35,628 nt of DNA from Planctomycetaceae bacterium (GTDB taxonomy: Bacteria > Planctomycetota > Phycisphaerae > Phycisphaerales > SM1A02): the NCBI GenBank assembly GCA_947480055.1, contig CANKBX010000007.1, forward strand, positions 1-35,628. Reading direction: 5' to 3'. The notes beneath the pieces were generated by a model. That model saw nothing but the letters and a program-made list of their open reading frames with translations, ran no database searches and was not told where the DNA came from. The stretch's first letter is position 1. Every line of letters starts with the position of its first letter. The position numbers were made by a program, and so were the translations under genes. Below, piece by piece: positions 27,479 to 35,458 of the stretch.

Positions 27479-28702
27479 TCAGCCACGAGTGATTTTTTTT
27501 GTGTCGTCCGCTGAAACTCGCAGCAGCAACAACGCCAGCAACGTCGCGCGCTCGGACAAACTATCAAGCTCTATAAACTCATCGCCGCGATGTAAATTTC
27601 CGCCGCGCACTCCCAAGCCATCCAAGCATGGAACTCCAGCGGCCTGTATTAAATTGGCGTCGCTCACGCCGCCGGTGCTTCCCGTGGCAAGATCAAATCC
27701 AAGATCCTTTGCGACAGACTGCGCCATCAAAGCCAACTGCGACACTTCTTGCGTGCACGGTTTGGCTGGGCGATTCACCGCCATTTCTATTGTGATCCGC
27801 GGCAAATGCGTGGCGTCACCAGAAGCCATCGCTTGAATCTCTCCGCTCAATTGCTGGCCATCCTGGGCGTTGGCGAAACGAATATTTCCCCAGGCTCGGG
27901 CGTGGTCGGCCACAATATTCGTGGCCGCTCCACCTTGCAGCGGACCAATATTCACAATGCGCTGACGCTTGAGATCGGTCATGCCAGCGACTTGAAGCAC
28001 GCATTGGGCGAGCGTGTTCACGGCGCTGATTCCATTGGCGAAATCTCTACCCGAATGCGCCGCGCGCCCCAGCACATCGATCATGAATTGTCCGCTGCCA
28101 AGGCGCTCAACCACCAATCCACCATTGGGCAACGCGGGCTCCAAAACAAATCCCGCGTCGCATTCCTTGGCGACGCTGGCCAAATGCTCGGCGGAGCGGA
28201 AACTTCCAGCCTCCTCATCGGCGTTGATGATAAAAATCCAGCGCACGGTGGGTGCGAATTTTTCCAGCGCCTCCAAGGCGCTCAGCGCAACTTCAAGTCC
28301 ACCCTTCATGTCCGCGGCGCCCGGCCCCGTTGCGCGCGGGTGATTCAGCGGAGAGAGTGTTTGAAAATCTCCCGCGGGATCATGCACCGTGTCCATGTGC
28401 CCCGCGATCAATAGCGTGGGTCCGCCGCGGCCTTGTAATTTTCGCGCCACCAAAGTTGGCGAACCAATTTCACCGCGGTCATTGGGAGTGATCCATGTTG
28501 GCCTTTGCGCCGCAGCCATCTCCACTACTTGCGCGCCCATGGAACGTAGTCGCGCGGCAATCGATTCACGCATGGAATTCAAACCCTTCGAAAAATCATG
28601 CCCCGTTGGAATGGCGACCATGTCGGCCAATCGGATTTCCATGGCGGATTGCTGGGCGCGAATGTGCTGGGCGATTTGTGTTTCGGTTTGAGGCAACGTC
28701 AT
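27479..28702 (-). CDS. M20-family metallopeptidase (carboxypeptidase G2/DapE-like)
   Basis: AGHMDTVHDP, GPGAADMKGG, NADEEAGSFRS, FVLEPALPNG, LGVRGGNLHRGDEFI metal/catalytic motifs. Confidence 0.88.
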   Translation of the reverse strand: MTLPQTETQIAQHIRAQQSAMEIRLADMVAIPTGHDFSKGLNSMRESIAARLRSMGAQVVEMAAAQRPTWITPNDRGEIGSPTLVARKLQGRGGPTLLIAGHMDTVHDPAGDFQTLSPLNHPRATGPGAADMKGGLEVALSALEALEKFAPTVRWIFIINADEEAGSFRSAEHLASVAKECDAGFVLEPALPNGGLVVERLGSGQFMIDVLGRAAHSGRDFANGISAVNTLAQCVLQVAGMTDLKRQRIVNIGPLQGGAATNIVADHARAWGNIRFANAQDGQQLSGEIQAMASGDATHLPRITIEMAVNRPAKPCTQEVSQLALMAQSVAKDLGFDLATGSTGGVSDANLIQAAGVPCLDGLGVRGGNLHRGDEFIELDSLSERATLLALLLLRVSADDTKKITRG

Positions 28703-28703
28703 G

Positions 28704-29672
28704 TCAGTTGGCTTTCTGGGCAAGTTCATTGGACAAAGTTCCGCGGCACACTTCAACGGCTGGCCCCGTCATGATCACGCAGTGGCCTGGGCCAGCCCAC
28801 TCCACTTGCAGCGCTCCGCCCGGCAATTGGACTTGGCATTTCTGGGACAACTTTCCTTCAAGCGCTCCGGCCACGACTACGGCGCACGCTCCGGTTCCGC
28901 ACGCCCGCGTGATTCCACTGCCGCGCTCCCATGTTCGCATCGTCACGCGTGAATCACTTTCGCGTTGCGCAAAGTGCGCATTGATCCGCTGCGGAAATGC
29001 GCTGTGATGTTCAATCATTGGTCCAACAATCTCAAGGGGAACTTTTGAAACATCATCGCACCAAAAAATAGCGTGGGGATTTCCCATGCTGACAAGCGAA
29101 ACCTTGCCATCGAAGCCACATGTATTTTTCCAATGTGAGAAATTTGACGCAGTTACATTGGCGTCAAATGTCCACCACGATGCGGGCAACTCCACGCCCA
29201 CAACGTGTGACTCCGCTGTAATTCCTTGTATTTTTGCGGGAATCAAGCGCATTTCCAAAATGGGCAACCCCATATCAACGGAAACTTCTTGCACCTTCCC
29301 ATGGGCGTCGGCGCGCCATGACACGGCCAGCGTGCCTCGTTGGGTTTGAATGCGTAGCGGATTCTTGCGGCTCAGTCCCCGCTCCACCGCGAACTTGGCC
29401 ACGCAGCGAATTCCGTTGCCACACATTTGCGCTTCGCTTCCATCGGCGTTGAAGATGCGCATGCCCACATCGGCAGCAGCTTCGGCAGCAACTTCGGCAG
29501 CAACTTTGGCATCGGGCGCGCCCACCAAAATTAATCCGTCGCTTCCAACACCGCTGTGGCGATCGCTGACCGCGCGCGCCAACTGCGACGGGTTGGCAAC
29601 TCTCTCTTGAAATGTATTGATGTAGATGTAATCATTTTCAAGCCCGTGCATTTTGGTGAATTCCATGGTCAT
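28704..29672 (-). CDS. dapF: Diaminopimelate epimerase
   Basis: FTKMHGLENDYIYIN, MRIFNADGSEAQMCGNGIRCVAKF, ERGSGITRACGTGACAVVVAG. Confidence 0.96.
   Translation of the reverse strand: MTMEFTKMHGLENDYIYINTFQERVANPSQLARAVSDRHSGVGSDGLILVGAPDAKVAAEVAAEAAADVGMRIFNADGSEAQMCGNGIRCVAKFAVERGLSRKNPLRIQTQRGTLAVSWRADAHGKVQEVSVDMGLPILEMRLIPAKIQGITAESHVVGVELPASWWTFDANVTASNFSHWKNTCGFDGKVSLVSMGNPHAIFWCDDVSKVPLEIVGPMIEHHSAFPQRINAHFAQRESDSRVTMRTWERGSGITRACGTGACAVVVAGALEGKLSQKCQVQLPGGALQVEWAGPGHCVIMTGPAVEVCRGTLSNELAQKAN
29470..29505 (-). repeat. 12-bp in-frame tandem repeat inside dapF
   Basis: TCGGCAGCAGCT / TCGGCAGCAACT / TCGGCAGCAACT on + strand; encodes part of KVAAEVAAEAAADVG. Confidence 0.85.
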
Positions 29673-31231
29673 TCATCTTTCTTTGGTCGCGCGATGCAAC
29701 CCAAATCAACCACCATCGGACCATGTCGGTAAAAATCCACATTCAATTCTTTGCGTGAAACAAAGCTAAAAACCAGGCAATTTGCGCGCGTGCTATCGGC
29801 GTAGGCGAAGTCCCCCAAGTGCGGCCCCGCATATTGCATGTTGTCGTAACTTTGGCAATGCAAATGAAAATGGAACAAACCCGTGTAGGCGTTGTCAAAC
29901 ATTTTCTGCGACGATTCATAGCGCAAATCATTTCCTCGAACGCGCGGAGTCATCTCCAGGATCTCAGGCTTTCCGGCCGCGCCAATTCGAATCACGCCGC
30001 CGTATTCCGTATCGCGATCGGCCATGTCTCGATCGGCAAGATCAAACATGTGCTGGCGCAGAATTGGAGAGTCAAACATTTCCATGGCGATGACCATGGA
30101 CGCCAGATCGCCCCATGTCAGTGTGTTGCGCATCTCGTACAAATTTTCCGTATGGTCCCCGCCGTAGCCTTCGAAACTGGGGCTGACAATTCGTGAACCG
30201 TTCGCCTGCCGCCGCGCCTCCACAATTTGATAAAGCTCCAGTGGAGTGAGTTTCAATAATTCTGGTTTCAGTTTTGAAACCGCCACCGCGATAGGCAACT
30301 CGCGGATTTCCAACTTCAAACGCACGTCCGGCGGCAATTGCATGGTGGCTTCCTTGGCTTGCGCCCAAAAAGCCAGATTTTTTGTGTCAAGCAACGCTTG
30401 CAGCCACAGGATTTCCTCCTTGGTGGTGGGAACAATTCCAAGTTCGCCGGCGCAGCTGCGCAAATTGCTCAGCAACCGATCATCTGGTTTCACCGACGCG
30501 TCTGCGAGCAAACGCACAAGCCGATCGCGCTTGCCAAGTTTCTGCAGCATTTCCCAACAGCGCAATCGAAGGTTGGCCTCCGTGATTGGATTTGAATCCA
30601 CCAACATCTTCACCAACAAATCCGTCAGTTGATCTTTACCGTTCAGTTGCTCAATCGCAATGCGTTCAGGCCGATCCTTGTCTTGTTCTATCCAAGCCGC
30701 CATCGGAACGCTCCACGCACGAACAAGAGTTGGCGTCATGTCGACCCACTGATGCTCGACAATCAGTTCGCACAATTTTTGCCGCCAAGCGAATGCCATC
30801 AACTTTGGCAATTGCAGTCGTATGATTTCTTTCAATCCAGGCTCGTCCAGTTTCACCAATCGATCAAACGCCGCCAATCGCGATGACTCCGCAAAGCCTG
30901 GCTGCCACATCATGCGCTTCAATGCTGAGATGTATTCGGGCGTTGGCGCTTCGTCTAATTTTTCCATTGCCGCCACTTGCACAACTGGCAATGACTCCGG
31001 ATTGGACAGCGATTTCATTGGGTCTTTGCCAGCGGAAACCGCGCACGCTTGAAGCGAGCACAACAGCGCAAGCATCAGCGCGAACGCGAATAGCGCAGGA
31101 AAAACTCGCGCGAAAAACTCAACGCATCGAAAGTTGTTTGATTGAGAAATTGATTGAGCAACTCCAGCAAAGCAAGTCTGCGGGGAATACACACGCGCAA
31201 TCCAAGCGCAAGGACATGGACGCAATTTCAT
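29669..31231 (-). CDS. Hypothetical lipoprotein with helical-repeat N-terminal region and HxHxH-containing C-terminal domain
   Basis: Lipobox-like ALLCSLQAC; C-terminal GLFHFHLHCQSYDNMQYAGPHLGDFAYADSTRANCLVFSFVSRKELNVDFYRHG. Overlaps dapF start by 4 nt. True N-terminus uncertain. Confidence 0.6.
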   Translation of the reverse strand: MKLRPCPCAWIARVYSPQTCFAGVAQSISQSNNFRCVEFFARVFPALFAFALMLALLCSLQACAVSAGKDPMKSLSNPESLPVVQVAAMEKLDEAPTPEYISALKRMMWQPGFAESSRLAAFDRLVKLDEPGLKEIIRLQLPKLMAFAWRQKLCELIVEHQWVDMTPTLVRAWSVPMAAWIEQDKDRPERIAIEQLNGKDQLTDLLVKMLVDSNPITEANLRLRCWEMLQKLGKRDRLVRLLADASVKPDDRLLSNLRSCAGELGIVPTTKEEILWLQALLDTKNLAFWAQAKEATMQLPPDVRLKLEIRELPIAVAVSKLKPELLKLTPLELYQIVEARRQANGSRIVSPSFEGYGGDHTENLYEMRNTLTWGDLASMVIAMEMFDSPILRQHMFDLADRDMADRDTEYGGVIRIGAAGKPEILEMTPRVRGNDLRYESSQKMFDNAYTGLFHFHLHCQSYDNMQYAGPHLGDFAYADSTRANCLVFSFVSRKELNVDFYRHGPMVVDLGCIARPKKDE

Positions 31232-31312
31232 GGCGCAAGTCTAACGACGAACACTTGGCATCAACAGCGCCCAATGAACGCCAAGTCCACCGCTTGCGGT
31301 CTACAGTTTCAA

Positions 31313-31552
31313 TTATTGCTGAGCTTCGCCACCCGAAGCGGGACGAATTTTGCCGACGATTGGGTTGCCATCTTTTTCAGTGGCATTGATCTGGTTCGCA
31401 ACCTCACGGCGGTGAACCATCACTTCGCGGGGAAAGTCAAATGCGATCTTGACTCGGTCCCCTTTGATGGACGAGATACGGACAATTCCCAGCGGGGCCG
31501 CGGGATCACCAATCACAACTTCTTCACCTTCTCTACGGGTAATCACCAACAT
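31313..31552 (-). CDS. csrA: CsrA-family translational regulator
   Basis: MLVITRREGEEVVIGD...IRISSIKGDRVKIAFDFPREVMVHRREVANQI. AGAGGT-like SD upstream of ATG at 31552. Confidence 0.93.
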   Translation of the reverse strand: MLVITRREGEEVVIGDPAAPLGIVRISSIKGDRVKIAFDFPREVMVHRREVANQINATEKDGNPIVGKIRPASGGEAQQ

Positions 31553-31682
31553 TGCTTTAGACCTCTTTGTCAAAGACCATCTCGCCGCGGTGCTCCAAGC
31601 CTCCACGAATCCATGCGATCAAGTCTGCCGTTTGAAATATCCGAGAGGTCAGTCTACCTAAATCCACGCAATTTCAACCCGT

Positions 31683-31721
31683 AAATAAAACGCCCCCGCA
31701 CCGGTTCACGGTACGGGGGCG
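31683..31721 (-). terminator. Intrinsic terminator (minus strand) between mraZ and csrA
   Basis: Minus strand CGCCCCCG-U-ACCG-UGAAC-CGGU-G-CGGGGGCG followed by UUUUAUUU. Confidence 0.85.
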
Positions 31722-31963
31722 ACGACGGATAGAACCCCAAAAAACAGGGTTCCAGAGTCCTAACCGCCATCCTTGGCGGATCAAACCCTTCTCAACGAGC
31801 CGTCCATGGCTCGTTTGTTCTGTTCGAATGGTTCCCACTTCGCCGTCCTTGGCGCAGTGAGGTTGCCATTCGTTGCTCTCCCGCGTTGGGCCGTCCTTGG
31901 CATCAACGCAAGTCTTGAATCAAACCGCCGCGCACTGCGACGGATTAAAAGTTTTTCCAAAGA
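31683..31963 (-). ncRNA. Candidate CsrA-sequestering RNA (CsrB/RsmZ-like), promoter and 5' end undefined
   Basis: Minus-strand hairpins at 31883-31909 (loop AAGGAC), 31836-31859 (AAGGAC), 31794-31815 (AUGGAC, 8-bp perfect stem) and 31764-31779 (AAGGAU), additional GGA motifs, one further hairpin (31732-31752), then the terminator. Lies between the mraZ stop and csrA. Confidence 0.7.
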
Positions 31964-32428
31964 TCAACTCGAAGTTCTGTTTCGAATTGCCTCGCGAGCA
32001 CGTCGCCAAATATCCGCGGCGGCGGGCTCAAGTAATTCACGTTCTTCCTTCCACTTGTCCGTGGTGCACAACTCCAAATGATCTCGAACACCAAGAATCA
32101 TCACGTTTCCCGCCAATCCGTAGCGTGACAACATTCGGTCTGGAATGCGCACGCGCCCCGCTTTGTCCAGTGGACAACGCGAAGATTGACTGAAGATCAA
32201 TCGCTCGAAATTCTGAACGCCCTCGTCGCCCAACAACGAACCGCCGAGAGCGTTGGAGAGATCCGCGAATGTTTTTTCCGGCCACAGCCAAAGAAATCCG
32301 TTGGGTCCGGGCGCTGAAACAAACACTGCGTCGTTGCCATCGTTGGGCAAACAACTGCGAATTTCCGATGGAACAGCGAGTCGCTGTTTCGCATCGAGAG
32401 AATGTTCGAATTCGCCTAGGAAGAGCAT
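31964..32428 (-). CDS. mraZ: Transcriptional regulator MraZ
   Basis: MLFLGEFEHSLDAKQRLAVPSEIR...CPLDKAGRVRIPDRMLSRYGLAGNVMILGVRDHLELCTTDKW. Confidence 0.95.
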   Translation of the reverse strand: MLFLGEFEHSLDAKQRLAVPSEIRSCLPNDGNDAVFVSAPGPNGFLWLWPEKTFADLSNALGGSLLGDEGVQNFERLIFSQSSRCPLDKAGRVRIPDRMLSRYGLAGNVMILGVRDHLELCTTDKWKEERELLEPAAADIWRRAREAIRNRTSS

Positions 32429-32455
32429 TGTGCACCTGTGAAGAGAATAACTTCA

Positions 32456-32485
32456 TTTCCCCACTTTGCAACACTTTGCCCCACT
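32456..32485 (-). promoter_or_regulatory. Candidate MraZ operator: three 10-bp direct repeats
   Basis: Minus strand AGTGGGGCAA-AGTGTTGCAA-AGTGGGGAAA, 28 bp upstream of the mraZ start; matches the TGGGN-N5-TGGGN layout. Confidence 0.75.
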
Positions 32486-32566
32486 TCTTATCAAATTTCT
32501 TGAAATTTTTAGTCTTAGAACAAAATTAAACCCCACCAAATTACGTCCGATATATACATAAATACT

Positions 32567-32585
32567 TGTAAATAATAGATTTACA
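32567..32585. promoter_or_regulatory. Perfect inverted repeat TGTAAAT-N5-ATTTACA
   Basis: TGTAAATAATAGATTTACA in the AT-rich divergent intergenic region between mraZ (-) and the flavin-reductase-like gene (+). Confidence 0.55.
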
Positions 32586-32621
32586 CTAGTAATGTATTTA
32601 TTTTGGGCTACTGTAATAAAT

Positions 32622-33197
32622 ATGGCATCTCGATCCGACTGGACTCCGATTGAACGCTCTGGAATTGGTGATCTTTTAGATCAAATTCCAAGTGGTGTTT
32701 TTCTTTTAACCGGAGCCTTTGGCGACATGCGTGGCGCCACATTGGTTCGATGGGTGCAACAGGTCGCGTCAAACCCACCAATGCTTGTGATTGCGATTGA
32801 AAAAGGTTTGCCACTCAGTCCCATCATTCGTGATTCGCGTGGATTCGCGCTGTGCTTGATCGCCGCGAATGATCCAGTATGCACGCGACTGTTTCGCCAA
32901 CTTCCTGAACACACGCAAGATCCAATGATTTCTATTCCGTGCATGAAAACACCTTCGGGTGCGCCAGTTCCACTGCGCGCAACGGCGTGGTTTGATTGTG
33001 AAATCATGCGGCACTTTGATATTGAAGCCGATCACGAGGTGTACATCGGTTGCATTCATCATGCTGGCCGAAATCCAGACATCGCAATTGGATCGGCGAA
33101 GTCCATGAAGAAGCGCGTGGCTCAAACTCCAAAAGCAAAATCAGCTGCGTCGCGGATTACCGCACGGGATAAATCCCGTCCACGCCGCGCGCGTTAA
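32622..33197 (+). CDS. Flavin reductase-like (FMN-binding split-barrel) protein
   Basis: IPSGVFLLTGAFGDMRGATLVRWVQQVASNPPMLVIAIEKGLPLSPIIRDSRGFALCLIA. Start at 32622 preferred over 32592. Confidence 0.8.
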   Translation: MASRSDWTPIERSGIGDLLDQIPSGVFLLTGAFGDMRGATLVRWVQQVASNPPMLVIAIEKGLPLSPIIRDSRGFALCLIAANDPVCTRLFRQLPEHTQDPMISIPCMKTPSGAPVPLRATAWFDCEIMRHFDIEADHEVYIGCIHHAGRNPDIAIGSAKSMKKRVAQTPKAKSAASRITARDKSRPRRAR

Positions 33198-33236
33198 GTT
33201 TGACTCGCGCTTGAGACACGGACTACGATTCATCGC

Positions 33237-34355
33237 GTGAACCATCCCGATTCAACCACCATCGAGTCACCCGCGCGGATCAATTCGTCAAATAGATTTG
33301 GCTGGAATTACCGCGCTCTTGCGCAACAATTGCCAACTCTTCCATTTGCGATCACCGACGCGCATTCACATGTGAACGGCGCGCGCGCCTGCAAAATTTT
33401 GCGCGAAGCAATGGATCTCTATGGGGTCGGGTCGATTTGGTCCATGACATATCTTGAACAAGTGGACGTGGTGCGCGCCGAACTTGGCGCGCGCTTGCGT
33501 TTGATCGCGGTGCCTGATTTCGCATCCAAAGATCGCAAGCATGCTTTGGGCGCCGGGTTTTTGGAACGCATTGGCAAGTACCGCGAACTTGGTTCAACCA
33601 TTTGTAAAATTTGGGCGGCTCCGCGCAGCGTTGATTTTGCGATCGCCGCCGGCGACCCGTCGATGTTTCAACTGGACGCTCCCCTGCGAGTGAGCGCGAT
33701 GGAATTGGCGTCAAGTTTGGGAATGTCGCTCATGGTGCATATCGCCGATCCCGACACCTGGTTTCAAACCCGCTACAAAGACGCCAATCTTTACGGCACA
33801 AAGTTGGATCAATATCTTCCGCTCGAGCGCTTGCTTGATCGATTCACCGTGCCTTGGCTCGCGGCCCATATGGGCGGCTGGCCCGAGGATTTACATTTTC
33901 TCACCGGCCTTCTTGATCGTCATCCAAATTTATTTTTAGACACCAGCGCCACCAAATGGATCGTGCGTGAAATTTCCAAACATCCACGCGGTGCCGCTGA
34001 AACATTTCTGGAACGCTTTCGTGGACGCATTCTTTTTGGAAGCGACATTGTCACAACGGACGAGCATTTGGCTGCCGGCGAAGCCAAAAGCGAAATGGCG
34101 GCGAAGGCCGACCGTCCCGAAGACGCGTTCGATTTGTACGCGAGCCGCTATTGGGCCTTGCGTACTTTGTGGGAAAGCAATTTTGATGGCGAGAGTCCGA
34201 TCGCCGACCCTGATCTAGCCATGGTCGATGCCACGCGCTTCAGCGCGACGGATGCGCCAACGCTTCGAGGACAAAATCTTCCGCCAAGTTTGTTGAAATC
34301 AATTTATGTTGACGCGGCCGCAAATTTTGAAGCGGCTGGCAAGCCGGCTGCTTGA
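33237..34355 (+). CDS. Amidohydrolase-family (amidohydro_2 type) protein
   Basis: ITDAHSHVNG, MVHIADPDTW, WLAAHMGGWPEDL, NLFLDTSATKW, RILFGSDIVTTDEH. GTG start. Confidence 0.82.
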   Translation: MNHPDSTTIESPARINSSNRFGWNYRALAQQLPTLPFAITDAHSHVNGARACKILREAMDLYGVGSIWSMTYLEQVDVVRAELGARLRLIAVPDFASKDRKHALGAGFLERIGKYRELGSTICKIWAAPRSVDFAIAAGDPSMFQLDAPLRVSAMELASSLGMSLMVHIADPDTWFQTRYKDANLYGTKLDQYLPLERLLDRFTVPWLAAHMGGWPEDLHFLTGLLDRHPNLFLDTSATKWIVREISKHPRGAAETFLERFRGRILFGSDIVTTDEHLAAGEAKSEMAAKADRPEDAFDLYASRYWALRTLWESNFDGESPIADPDLAMVDATRFSATDAPTLRGQNLPPSLLKSIYVDAAANFEAAGKPAA

Positions 34356-35458
34356 GAAAAAATCCCGGGGCAAACGCGCTGAACGCTTTCTTGTATCGCG
34401 GTGAAAAATCCTTGGCGAGCACTTTCAGAGGCGTGCCTCACTCTGGACGCGCTTGCCATCTGGGCGAGCATTGATGGCTTCTTTGCAGCCTGAATCATCT
34501 CAAATGCGAACGCGTTAATTCCTGAACGCGCGATGAGACCATCCACTTGATGCTCGATGCCCGCCGCCGCGAAACTTCCGGCGCTGGTCAACACCGGCGC
34601 CCCAAGCGCGGCGGCCATGCAGGGATGCAAAGCAGTTTCATCGCGATTGATGTCCTTGAGTGAAAGCCACAGATCAACCGCGGGCGATATTTTCCAAGGA
34701 CAGTTTAAAGAAGAATCAAAGTGCACGCGCGAATTCAATTCCAGTTTGCTGGCGATGGCTCGAACTTCCCCGGCGTTTCGCATGTTTGGATCAAGCACCA
34801 AGTGCGCGCCGTGTCCCGCAAAAGCGAAACGCCCCATGGCATGAAACGCGAACAACGCGTCGCTTGAATGATCGCAAAGCGGCAAGACGCCAATCACCCA
34901 ATCCGTATCCGCGGCGTTCCAATTTCGACGCAGTGAATTTCGATCAAGCGAAGGAACTTGCGACCACTGCGGCATCGGCGCATGCACGGAGCGAATACGA
35001 ATTGGCAGCCACCCGGAACCACTCGCTTGATCGGCGAGGGCGTCACCCATGCAAAGCACCTCGGCGAATTCCGCGTTGCGCACAAGCTTGGCTTCGCATG
35101 GCGCGTCAAGCACAACAACCAACGGCGTGTCCGGCAATGCGTGCGAAACCAACATGGCCGCGCGCGCGCCCCAGGCCATGACAACCATCGGCAAGTCCCG
35201 TTGCGCCACGCGCGACAAAGTTGGCCGCGCCAGACGAGTACTTTCACATGGAATCGGAATTCGCCACGCCGCAGAAATGCCGCACTCAACAGCAAGTTGA
35301 TGGGCGGCGGGAGTTCCCAGCACGCCGACTTGTACGGATCCAATTCCCAAAGATTGCTCAAGCGCGCGAACAGCCATGGAGCACGCCGACAACGTTGCGG
35401 CTCCAGCGCCTGTCCCCAATGGATCCACAACGCAAACAATCCGCCGCGCAGAACTCAC
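34304..35458 (-). CDS. Glycosyltransferase-like protein (GT-B/family 1 character)
   Basis: LHPCMAAALGAPVLTSAGSFAAAGIEHQVDGLIARSG resembles the GT-B C-terminal donor-binding region. GTG start overlaps the upstream stop (GTGA). Confidence 0.55.
   Translation of the reverse strand: MSSARRIVCVVDPLGTGAGAATLSACSMAVRALEQSLGIGSVQVGVLGTPAAHQLAVECGISAAWRIPIPCESTRLARPTLSRVAQRDLPMVVMAWGARAAMLVSHALPDTPLVVVLDAPCEAKLVRNAEFAEVLCMGDALADQASGSGWLPIRIRSVHAPMPQWSQVPSLDRNSLRRNWNAADTDWVIGVLPLCDHSSDALFAFHAMGRFAFAGHGAHLVLDPNMRNAGEVRAIASKLELNSRVHFDSSLNCPWKISPAVDLWLSLKDINRDETALHPCMAAALGAPVLTSAGSFAAAGIEHQVDGLIARSGINAFAFEMIQAAKKPSMLAQMASASRVRHASESARQGFFTAIQESVQRVCPGIFSQAAGLPAASKFAAAST

Noticed and set aside
31773-32081. 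Plus-strand ORF (102 aa) across the mraZ/ncRNA region
   Set aside because: Antisense to well-supported mraZ and to the structured RNA; no recognisable family and no evident RBS.
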